NCBI GenBank assembly: GCA_021204625.1
Contig: JAJPZA010000047.1
Location: 1 to 44,658 of the forward strand
DNA length: 44,658 bases
Origin: Clostridia bacterium
GTDB lineage: Bacteria; Bacillota; Clostridia; Christensenellales; Borkfalkiaceae
Reading direction: 5' to 3'
Part shown: in pieces, positions 36,769 through 44,658 of the stretch
Layout: each line of letters starts with the position of its first letter
How positions within the stretch are numbered: the first letter of the stretch is position 1
Notes under the pieces: generated by a model
What the model saw: the letters and a program-made list of their open reading frames with translations, nothing else
Databases searched by the model: none
What the model was told of the DNA's origin: nothing
Program-made: the position numbers and the translations under genes

Positions 36769-37011
36769 ATTCACTCCGTCAGGCTCCCGGCACCGGAGCA
36801 CTGTATTTTTCCTTGTTTTTGCATAAAATGCGGAAATTTATGTACTATGCGAGATATAAATCGCATATTTTTCTCCATTTTTGGCCCCCTGGCTGCCGTA
36901 TTCCGGGCATTCCAGGGCATGAGACCGGACCAGCTTGAAGCAGTTGCCAGGGCTCCGGGAAAAGAGCCTCTAGGCCCCTCACTGCTCCTTGCTATGCTCC
37001 TTGCTCTGCTC

Positions 37012-37719
37012 CTATTTGATCTGGAAGATGTCCTCTTCTCCTTCCAGAAAATCCGGTATCTCGTATCCGTCCGAAGTTGTCTTCGGGGCCGCCGGGGCAG
37101 CCGGAGCCGGCTGGACGTCCGGGTCATCGTCCGGGTTGTACTCATCCTTCTTGTACAGATAATTTGAGTCCTCTTCGTCCGACATGAGCCTGCCGTTGAG
37201 CTCAGCTATCTGGGCCATGAGCTCGTCATAGTCCGGAAGCTCGTCTATGGAGTTGAGCTTGAAACGCTTCAGGAAGTTGTCCGTCGTGGCGTACAGGATG
37301 GGCTTGCCGATGGCGTCCTTGCGGCCCACCGCCTCTATCATTCCGAGGTCCAGAAGGAGTTTTATGGCATAGTCGCAGGAGACCTGGCGGATCTCCTCAA
37401 GCTCCGGCTTGGTTATGGGCTGCTTGTACGCTATTATCGCCGCGCACTCCAGGATGGTCTTTGTGAACTCCTTCTCACGGACGGGAACAAGGACGTCCGA
37501 TATCTCCTGCTTGTACGCGGGATTGGTGGCGAACTGGACTTTGCCGTTGAAAGTGAGTAGCTGGACGCCGGACGCGCCGCCGTATTTTTCCTTGAGCTCC
37601 GAGATGGAAGCGTTCACTTCCTTTAAAGTGACGTGGAGCTTTTCCACTATATATTTCACCTGAAGGGCGTCTCCGGACGCAAAAATTATGGATTCAATTA
37701 TATTCGTCAAGTTCTCCAA
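37012..37719 (-). CDS. scpB: Segregation and condensation protein B
   Basis: IIESIIFASGDALQVKYIVEKL, CAAIIAYKQPITKPELEEIRQVSCDYAIKLLLDLGMIEAVGRKDAIGKPILYATTDNFLKRF. Confidence 0.96.
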   Translation of the reverse strand: MENLTNIIESIIFASGDALQVKYIVEKLHVTLKEVNASISELKEKYGGASGVQLLTFNGKVQFATNPAYKQEISDVLVPVREKEFTKTILECAAIIAYKQPITKPELEEIRQVSCDYAIKLLLDLGMIEAVGRKDAIGKPILYATTDNFLKRFKLNSIDELPDYDELMAQIAELNGRLMSDEEDSNYLYKKDEYNPDDDPDVQPAPAAPAAPKTTSDGYEIPDFLEGEEDIFQIK

Positions 37720-38509
37720 TGCTCACATCCTCCATGTTCCAGTCAGGGTTGGCCTTGACAGTTATTTTGCCGAAGAGCTCCGGCTGATCCACCATTATAT
37801 ACTGAAGCTTGAGCATTTCCAAAAGGGCCTGGAAAGTGGTCACAAGCTCGCTCTTTGTCGCTGTGGGGAACAGGTTCTCAAAATCCGTCCTGTGCTCCGG
37901 GGCCTCCCTCAAAACGTCCCGGATGAAGATCACCTTCTCCCCTACCGTATACGGATCCTTGGGGATTTCCTTCACGTCGCTCTTCTCACGCATCATGCCC
38001 TCGTTCCGGAGCATGAGCTTGGCGAAGGCCTCCAAAAGGCCCTCCACGGTGAAATCCCTGTAAACTATCTTCTCGCCCTTTATCGAAGGGTCCGGGTCCT
38101 TGTACACGTACCCCACGGTCTCCAGCTCCTTGAGCTTGGGCTCCTTCTCCTTTATGAGCTCCAGCTCCCTCTGCTTTAGCTGTTCTATGAACTCCTGCTC
38201 ATCCTCGTCCATCACAGGCTCGTCGTCATCCTCCTCAGGGGCGGGAACAAGGCTCTTGGACTTTATATATATGATCTGCGCGGCAATGGCCAGGTATTCG
38301 CTCTCCTTGTCCATATCCCTGGACTGCTGGTTCTTCATGAAATCCACATAGTCCAGGAACTGCTCCGTGACCTTGGACACGAAGACGTCCTCTATCCTGA
38401 TCTGCGCAATGTTTATGAGATGCAGCAAAAGATCCAGAGGGCCCTCGAAGTTGTCCAGGACGGTATTGTAGTCCACCACAGATTCAAAGTTGTCATAATT
38501 TTGCGCCAT
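37694..38509 (-). CDS. scpA: Segregation and condensation protein A
   Basis: LDNFEGPLDLLLHLINIAQIRIEDVFVSKVTEQFLDYV, ESEYLAIAAQIIYIKSKSLVP. Confidence 0.96.
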   Translation of the reverse strand: MAQNYDNFESVVDYNTVLDNFEGPLDLLLHLINIAQIRIEDVFVSKVTEQFLDYVDFMKNQQSRDMDKESEYLAIAAQIIYIKSKSLVPAPEEDDDEPVMDEDEQEFIEQLKQRELELIKEKEPKLKELETVGYVYKDPDPSIKGEKIVYRDFTVEGLLEAFAKLMLRNEGMMREKSDVKEIPKDPYTVGEKVIFIRDVLREAPEHRTDFENLFPTATKSELVTTFQALLEMLKLQYIMVDQPELFGKITVKANPDWNMEDVSIGELDEYN

Positions 38510-38615
38510 AATCCACTTCCGTCAAAGTGAGTTCACGGAGCCTCCCTCGGCTCCTTCTTGCGGGCAATTTATGCATTTATGCAGGCCGCGCCATTGCAGC
38601 CCGGCGATATTTTGG

Positions 38616-39344
38616 CTAGGGAATTATAAGCCCCCAGAGCTTCATTATGGGCCAGCCGATGTAGTTCTGGGCGACCCAGCTTACGTACCCAAGGACGTTG
38701 GCGTACTGGATGTACGTGATGCCGAACATGTTATAGATGAACCTGCAGACGAAGCTCTCGATTATGAGGAACCACAGGATATAGTATCCGTACGTCTCCA
38801 GAAAACGCCTTACGGGGTTCATGCCACGGGTCAGAGCTTCCACTATCCTGAAGCCGTCCAGCGGCCTGAAAGGCAGCAGGTTGAAAAGGAACACGCACAT
38901 GCCGTACGCGTATATGAGATAGAAGATTTCTGCCACGAGCCAGACCAGGTAATACGCCACCCTGCTCGCCTGGACAGAGTCCAAAGTGAGCACATATTTG
39001 ACCATTACAAGGTACAGAGGGTACGCTATGAAGGCTATTATGTAGTTGGTTACCACTCCCGCCACGGCCGTGCCGAAAAGGCCTCTTCTGTAATGCCTGA
39101 AGTTGTCCGGATTGACCGGCACCGGCTTGGCCCAGCCGAATCCCGTAAGGACGCACATGACGTACCCTATGGGGTCCAGGTGCTTCATGGGGTTGAGCGT
39201 GAGCCTTCCGTACAGCTTGGCCGTCATGTCGCCGCTCTTGTACGCAATCAGTGCGTGGGCGTACTCATGGGGCGTGAAGATGAAGATTACGGCAATCGCT
39301 CCGGCCAGTATAGAGAGCAGATATTCCGCCTGGTAAACACTCAT
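38616..39344 (-). CDS. M50 family site-2-type metalloprotease
   Basis: FTPHEYAHALIAYKSGDMTAKLYGRLTLNPMKHLDPIG, FNLLPFRPLDG. Confidence 0.92.
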   Translation of the reverse strand: MSVYQAEYLLSILAGAIAVIFIFTPHEYAHALIAYKSGDMTAKLYGRLTLNPMKHLDPIGYVMCVLTGFGWAKPVPVNPDNFRHYRRGLFGTAVAGVVTNYIIAFIAYPLYLVMVKYVLTLDSVQASRVAYYLVWLVAEIFYLIYAYGMCVFLFNLLPFRPLDGFRIVEALTRGMNPVRRFLETYGYYILWFLIIESFVCRFIYNMFGITYIQYANVLGYVSWVAQNYIGWPIMKLWGLIIP

Positions 39345-39346
39345 GA

Positions 39347-40702
39347 TTACTTGAGCCTGTCCGGCATCACATCGTTGCGGACAAGGTCCTCATACGTCTG
39401 CGGCTGTATAATATATTCGGCCTTTCCGTCCTTCACGAGCACGGCAGCCGGGATGAAATTCCTGTTGTAATTTGAAGCCATGGAATAGTTGTAGGCGCCT
39501 GTCGTGAACACGGCCGCGATGTCACCTGTCCTGACCTCCGGGAGCGGCACGTCCACGGCAATGAGGTCTCCGCTCTCGCAGCATTTTCCTGCCAGGGAGA
39601 TCTTTTCCGTGCAGGGCTCCAAAGCCCTGTTTGCAAGAATCACGGTATACTTGGACTGGTACAGGGCATAGCGGGGATTGTCGAACATTCCTCCGTCAAT
39701 CGCCACATACTTCCTGATGCCCGGGATATCCTTGATGGCCCCGACCGTGTACAGCGTGATGCCGGCCTCTCCCACGATGCTCCTTCCGGGCTCCATGGCA
39801 AGGAACGGCTCTTCCATATGATTCTCCCTGCTCTTGCGCCTGACGGCATCCAGGACGGCTGTAAGGAAATCCTCGTAATCCGGAAGCTGGAGCTTGGGGT
39901 CCTCGTTCGTGTACCAGACCCCGAACCCTCCTCCTATATTGATATTTTTCATCTTTACGCCGAAGTAGCGCCTGGCCTCCGCGGCGAAGTCCATGACCTT
40001 CTCCACGGCAATCACGAAAGACTGCTTCTCAAAGATCTGGGACCCGATATGCACATGGTATCCGAGGAGCTGCAGGTTTTTCTTCTGCATGACGTGGGCA
40101 ATCATCTTGAACGCAGTGCCGTCATTTATGGAGAATCCGAACTTTGAATCCGTCTTTCCGGTCTGGATATAGGCATGGGTATGGGCCTCAACTCCGGGGT
40201 TCACACGGATCAGCACCTTCTGCACGACGCCCATCTTTCCCGCAAGGTCATCCAGTATATCGGCCTCCCTGTAGCTGTCCACAACGATATATCCGACCCC
40301 GGCCCGGACGGCATCCTCCAGCTCCCTCACGAGCTTGTTGTTGCCGTGCATATACACGTTCTCCGCGGGGAACCCGGCCTTCAGGGCCGTGTACAGTTCT
40401 CCGCCGGAAACGACGTCCACGCCGATTCCTTCCTGCTTTGCGATGCCGTACATGGCCTCGCATGAAAAAGCCTTGGAAGCGTACAGCACCATTCCGTTGC
40501 CGGCATACTCTTTGGCGATGGTGTCCTTGTACACCCTCATCATCTCCCTGATGCGCTGCTCGTCAAAGACGTACAGCGGCGTGCCGAACTCCCTGGCAAG
40601 ATCCACGCAGTCCGCTCCGCCTATCTCCAGATGGCCCAACGCATTTACCTTGAGAGTATCCCTTGAATTGAAGTCCACGGGCACAGCCTTAACATTTTCC
40701 AT
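39347..40702 (-). CDS. lysA: Diaminopimelate decarboxylase
   Basis: GTPLYVFDEQRIREMMR, YASKAFSC, GYHVHIGSQIF, INIGGGFGVWY, EPGRSIVGEAG, CCESGDLIAVDV. Confidence 0.96.
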   Translation of the reverse strand: MENVKAVPVDFNSRDTLKVNALGHLEIGGADCVDLAREFGTPLYVFDEQRIREMMRVYKDTIAKEYAGNGMVLYASKAFSCEAMYGIAKQEGIGVDVVSGGELYTALKAGFPAENVYMHGNNKLVRELEDAVRAGVGYIVVDSYREADILDDLAGKMGVVQKVLIRVNPGVEAHTHAYIQTGKTDSKFGFSINDGTAFKMIAHVMQKKNLQLLGYHVHIGSQIFEKQSFVIAVEKVMDFAAEARRYFGVKMKNINIGGGFGVWYTNEDPKLQLPDYEDFLTAVLDAVRRKSRENHMEEPFLAMEPGRSIVGEAGITLYTVGAIKDIPGIRKYVAIDGGMFDNPRYALYQSKYTVILANRALEPCTEKISLAGKCCESGDLIAVDVPLPEVRTGDIAAVFTTGAYNYSMASNYNRNFIPAAVLVKDGKAEYIIQPQTYEDLVRNDVMPDRLK

Positions 40703-41329
40703 AGGAATCTACCTTTGCAATCTATATAATAACTTATCTAAATAATATCAAATCAAAGGCAGATAGTCAATAGAATTGATACCCATTCCAAGCATCCGGA
40801 AAGCCGGCTCCGCTCTCCCGCATGCTCCGGTTCCCGGACAAGACAGAGCCATACCAGGCATCCGGAAAGCCGTCTTCGCACACCTGCAATCATCCCGGAC
40901 GCCTGAAAATGAAGCCCGCAAGAGCAACCACAGCTCTCATGAAAATGAGAAAAGCCAGCAATGACAGGATGATATCTAAGAGGACTTAAGCTAATTTTTA
41001 TACATTTATGCAATCCATGAAAAGCGCCTGCATGAAACCCGCAGGAGCAACCGGAGTCCTCTGCCTCTACTGAAAGGAAAGCTTTGCAGGCTTTAACACG
41101 AAATTAAATTTAATCAATTTTATGCATTTATGCAATCCAGGAAAATTCCGCCGAATGACCTTAAGAACCACCCTGAACGGATTCCTCCGGCAAGCTGTCT
41201 GCACCCCGCCGAGGGCAGAAAACTGCCATGAACCGGCCAAGCCGGCATGCTGTTGCGGAAGACACTGAAACGGACAGAATGGGTCAGAGAATGAACATAT
41301 GTTTCTAAACTAGCCCATTCAATGCAGAT

Positions 41330-41401
41330 TTTGTGAAACAATTTTAGTAATATGTGAAACAAGATGTACTATGCGTGGTATAAATCGCCCTGTTTCACAA
41401 A
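41330..41401. repeat. 11-bp inverted repeat TTTGTGAAACA / TGTTTCACAAA with an internal GTGAAACA copy
   Basis: Arms at 41330-41340 and 41391-41401; third half-copy near 41353. Confidence 0.85.
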
Positions 41402-41408
41402 TTTTAGA

Positions 41409-41433
41409 CAAAAAAATAACACCCACAGGTGTT
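41409..41433 (-). terminator. Intrinsic terminator of recN
   Basis: Minus strand gtaACACCTgtgGGTGTTATTTTTTTG. Confidence 0.8.
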
Positions 41434-43117
41434 ACTTCTTCGCTTTGAAGGAATCAAGGAGCTCAATCGCATGGGTCCGGGCGGCGTCTGACACCACCCC
41501 TCCTGTCAAGCGGATTATCTCGTCCACACGCTCTTCTTCAGAGAGCTGGATGATGCGCGTGTAGGTCTTGTCTCCTTCCTCCGTTTTGTATATTTTAAAC
41601 TGCCTGTCAGCGGATGCGCAAACCTGCGGAAGATGCGATACCGCAAGGATCTGTGCGTACTTGGAGATGGCTATGAACTTCTCTGCGACTGTATAAGCTG
41701 TATAACCTGAGATGCCTGAATCAATTTCATCGAACACAAAAGTCGAGATGCCGTTGAGGTCTTTCAGAACAGTCTTTATGGCCAGCATGAACCTTGACAT
41801 CTCCCCTCCGCTTATTACCTTGGAGAGCGGCTTTAAGACTTCGCCCTTGTTGGCTGAGAAATAGAAAGCCAGCTTGTCCGAGCCGTTGGAAGAGTCCAGA
41901 TTTGCCGTGGACCTGTCATAATCCTTGAAGGCCACTTCAAACTGCGCGTGGGCAATGTTGAGGGTTTTGAGCTCCTTCACCACTTCCTTGCTGAAGGATT
42001 CCGAAGTTTTTTTGCGGAGAGCCGTGAGCTGCGTGCAGAGATTATAGACAGCGTCATTCTTTGCTTCCAGATCTGCGTTCAGCTCTTCGAGCATCTGCTC
42101 GCTGTTTGAAAGAAGCTCGTACTGCTGCTTCGCGTCTTCCAGATATGCAAGAATGTCTGTCTCTGTGTAGCCGTACTTTTTGCGGAGCTTTTTGAGGAGC
42201 GCCAGGCGCTCATCTATCTCCTCGGCCTCATGCTCGTCGAAGGTCAGATTGGATATGGATTCGTCCACGGACTCCAGGATGTCGTCTGCATCGGCATACA
42301 GGCTTTCCAGGCGGTCTGCAAGGACCGAGTATTCGTCGGAAAGGTCCGAGATGGAATTCATCATCCTGCGGGACACTGAGATGGAATCGGTTATGCCGTT
42401 GTCGTCGCCGAAGCTGGAGCGGACGGACTCCAGTGCGTTGAAGATTTTTTCAAGATTGTCCAGGAGCTTTCTGCGGGCCTGGAGATCGTCGAACTCGCCC
42501 TCGCGGACATCGGCCTTTTCAATCTCGTCGATGGCGTATTTCAAGTTATCCATCTTTATGGCGCGCTCCTGTTCGGAGCCGCCGATTGAGTCTATCTTGG
42601 CCCTGATTTCCTTTTTGTCACGGATCAGATCTGCAAGCTTTGACTTGATTTCGGCGCCATTGGCGCCGCACAAATCGTCTATGACCTTGAGCTGGTTGGC
42701 TTCTTCAAGAAGGTAAAAATGCTCGCTCTGTCCGTGGACGTCAACAAGCTTCTGGGTGACGTTCTTGAGCATGGACGCCGAGACCGTGCAGCCGTTGATC
42801 TTTATTGAGCTCTTGCCGTCCGTTGTGAACTTTCTGGAGATGACAATCGTGCCGTCCGAATCGATGTCCATCCCGGCCAGGGCCCTGGCCGCATCGCTGT
42901 CTTCGGGCACGGAAAATTCGGCTCTGACAAGCGCTTCCTTTTCACCGTAACGGATCATGGATTTGTCTGCCTTGGAGCCCAGGACGAAGTTCAGCGAATC
43001 TAGGATTACCGACTTTCCGGAGCCGGTTTCGCCGGACAGGATGTTGAGGCCTTCGTCAAAATCTGCCTGCGCCTCGGATATGAGGGCAACATTCTTGATG
43101 TAAATGCTTGAAATCAT
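41432..43117 (-). CDS. recN: DNA repair protein RecN
   Basis: MISSIYIKNVALISEAQADFDEGLNILSGETGSGKSVILDSLNFVLGSKADK, ISGGEMSRFMLAIKTVL, VFDEIDSGISG. Confidence 0.97.
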   Translation of the reverse strand: MISSIYIKNVALISEAQADFDEGLNILSGETGSGKSVILDSLNFVLGSKADKSMIRYGEKEALVRAEFSVPEDSDAARALAGMDIDSDGTIVISRKFTTDGKSSIKINGCTVSASMLKNVTQKLVDVHGQSEHFYLLEEANQLKVIDDLCGANGAEIKSKLADLIRDKKEIRAKIDSIGGSEQERAIKMDNLKYAIDEIEKADVREGEFDDLQARRKLLDNLEKIFNALESVRSSFGDDNGITDSISVSRRMMNSISDLSDEYSVLADRLESLYADADDILESVDESISNLTFDEHEAEEIDERLALLKKLRKKYGYTETDILAYLEDAKQQYELLSNSEQMLEELNADLEAKNDAVYNLCTQLTALRKKTSESFSKEVVKELKTLNIAHAQFEVAFKDYDRSTANLDSSNGSDKLAFYFSANKGEVLKPLSKVISGGEMSRFMLAIKTVLKDLNGISTFVFDEIDSGISGYTAYTVAEKFIAISKYAQILAVSHLPQVCASADRQFKIYKTEEGDKTYTRIIQLSEEERVDEIIRLTGGVVSDAARTHAIELLDSFKAKK

Positions 43118-43137
43118 GGATATGAGCCTTTATTCGG

Positions 43138-43593
43138 TCACTCGAGATAAGACTTCAGGATTTTCTCGACTTCGGGTGTGTCCTCGTTGCTGTCCACAAC
43201 AATCAGGACATTGTCGTCGCCTGCGACGCTTCCGATTATCTGGGGCATCTGCAGGGAATCGACGAACACGCCGACCGATGACGCGTTGCCGCGCATGGCC
43301 TTTATGACTATAAGATTGTTGGCTGAATTTATGGAAAGCACTGAGCTCTTGAAAAGAGCCGTCATGCGGTCCGTCACGCCTTCCATATAGGTGTCAGTGT
43401 TGGCGTAGCGGAATTTATTTTTATGGCCTGCAACTTTGCAAAGATTGAGCTCTTTGAGGTCTCTTGAAACTGTGGCCTGAGTGACGTTGAAGCCCAGCCT
43501 GTTGAGCTCCGCGCAGATGTCTTCCTGTTTTGAAATTTCCTTGGAGGCCACTATCTGTTCTATCGCCTGCAGCCTTTTCTCTTTTGTGTTCAT
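43138..43593 (-). CDS. argR: Arginine repressor
   Basis: RLQAIEQIVASKEISKQEDICAELNRLGFNVTQATVSRDLKELNLCKV. Confidence 0.95.
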   Translation of the reverse strand: MNTKEKRLQAIEQIVASKEISKQEDICAELNRLGFNVTQATVSRDLKELNLCKVAGHKNKFRYANTDTYMEGVTDRMTALFKSSVLSINSANNLIVIKAMRGNASSVGVFVDSLQMPQIIGSVAGDDNVLIVVDSNEDTPEVEKILKSYLE

Positions 43594-43604
43594 TGTATTT
43601 CAGT

Positions 43605-43834
43605 GCTCCGTTTGCTCATCCTGGAGAGCAGCTTGCAGTAAATGCCATGTGCTCCGTTTGCTAATCCTGGAGAGCGGCTTGTTGTAAATGCTATGTGCTC
43701 CGTTTGCTTATCCTGGAAAGCGGCTTGTTGTAAATGCCATGTGCTCCGTTTGCTAATCCTAGAGAACAGCTTGCTGTAAATGCTATGTGCTCCATTTGCT
43801 CATCTTGGAGAGCAGCTTGTTGTAGAAGTTCATG
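43605..43834. repeat. 46-bp direct repeat x5 spanning argR-nadK intergenic region and nadK 3' end
   Basis: gctcc[g/a]tttgct[c/a/t]atcctggagagc.. unit starts at 43605, 43651, 43697, 43743 and 43789. Confidence 0.95.
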
Positions 43835-44601
43835 CAGCCGTTTGATATGAAATCCAGGCTGTATGCCGATTTTTTCACTGTGACGGGATCTCCGTTCCAG
43901 ATTTCCCCGACGCCCCTTCCGTCCACGATAACGGCGAGCGGTGCTCTGGAATTGACCGGATACAATCTGACGGCTGATTCATTGCTGAAGACAATGGGCC
44001 TGGAATGAAGGCTGTGCGGGCATATTGGAGTCATGATGAAAGCGTCAAGGTCCGGCGCGAGGACCGAGCCCCCGGCGGAAAGCGAATATGCCGTTGAGCC
44101 TGTGGGCGTGCTGACAATCAGCCCGTCCGCCTGGAAATTGTCCACAAGCACTCCGTCTATCTCGGCGCGTATGCTAACCGTGTTGGCGAAATCCCTGCCG
44201 GTCGTGCTGCGCTGCAGGACCACGTCATTCAGGGCCAGATGGATCTCGGAGCCAAAGGAAATCTCCAGCAGGCTTCTGGTGCATGTCTCGAATTTTCCGG
44301 AACATACAAGCGATATCGCCTCGTCCACGGAGTCCTGCTCGAACTCGGACAGAAAGCCCATGTGGCCGTAATTTATGCCGATTATCTTTACCTTCTGCCT
44401 TGCGCACTCCGTGGCTACGGAAAGGATTGTGCCGTCCCCGCCAAGGACTATGAGCACATCCAGTCCGGCCAGTTCTTTCCTGTCATGGACTATCCTGTAC
44501 TCCAGGCCGCCCTTTTTAAGCTCCTCCACGATGTGCTTTATCGTACCCCTGTTCTCTTCCAGGTACTTCTTGTAGAAATAGATTCCCGCTTTCATCATCA
44601 C
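43783..44601 (-). CDS. nadK: NAD kinase
   Basis: VLIVLGGDGTILSVATECA, IIGINYGHMGFLSEF, DGLIVSTPTGSTAYSLSAGGSVLAPDLDAFIMTPICPHSLHSRPIVF. Confidence 0.96.
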   Translation of the reverse strand: MMMKAGIYFYKKYLEENRGTIKHIVEELKKGGLEYRIVHDRKELAGLDVLIVLGGDGTILSVATECARQKVKIIGINYGHMGFLSEFEQDSVDEAISLVCSGKFETCTRSLLEISFGSEIHLALNDVVLQRSTTGRDFANTVSIRAEIDGVLVDNFQADGLIVSTPTGSTAYSLSAGGSVLAPDLDAFIMTPICPHSLHSRPIVFSNESAVRLYPVNSRAPLAVIVDGRGVGEIWNGDPVTVKKSAYSLDFISNGCMNFYNKLLSKMSKWST

Positions 44602-44658
44602 GCTGTATTTGATATTCTAAATGTGTACCAAAAAGATGCCTAACGATACTCTAAAAGT

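Noticed and set aside
41330-41401. A true parS centromere site
   Set aside because: The half-sites are separated by 50 bp and oriented opposite to the parS palindrome.
43605-43834. CRISPR array
   Set aside because: Directly adjoining 46-bp units with no unique spacers and no cas genes; derived from the nadK 3' end.

Overview
This 44.7 kb window looks like a chromosomal segment from a Clostridia-like Firmicute. It is almost entirely housekeeping and mostly on the minus strand: yebC (partial), a TrmH/SpoU methyltransferase, rplT-rpmI-infC with an L20-type leader, thrS with a T-box, leuS (+), acpP, tex, mutS2, a U32 peptidase, uvrC, a copper ATPase/chaperone cluster, asnS, rpmF, ackA-pta, tmcAL (+), rluB-scpB-scpA, an M50 protease, lysA, and recN-argR-nadK. 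I saw no phage, transposase, CRISPR array, rRNA or tRNA. The most unusual locus is 2674-6233, between infC and thrS. It holds three tandem SIR2-like paralogs. The thrS-proximal copy keeps the expected GSG, TTNYD and KIHGS motifs. The other two share GSG->GPG and catalytic-position His->Leu changes, so they look like pseudoenzymes. The array also contains a decayed fossil of the thrS 3' end (3736-3837), which records how the array formed by tandem duplication. Two copies of a structured leader are present, and an orphan plus-strand terminator suggests a small RNA. Other notable items are a probable AUC start codon for infC, a 46-bp minisatellite derived from the nadK 3' end and carrying the argR RBS, a 14-codon in-frame Cys-rich repeat ORF that overlaps a CopZ start as ATGA, a CopA with DKTAT instead of DKTGT, inverted-repeat arrays upstream of copA, a composite palindromic element in two copies near two orphan small ORFs (one interrupted by an in-frame TGA), and several short intergenic repeats. 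All homology calls are from memory of family motifs; no searches were run.
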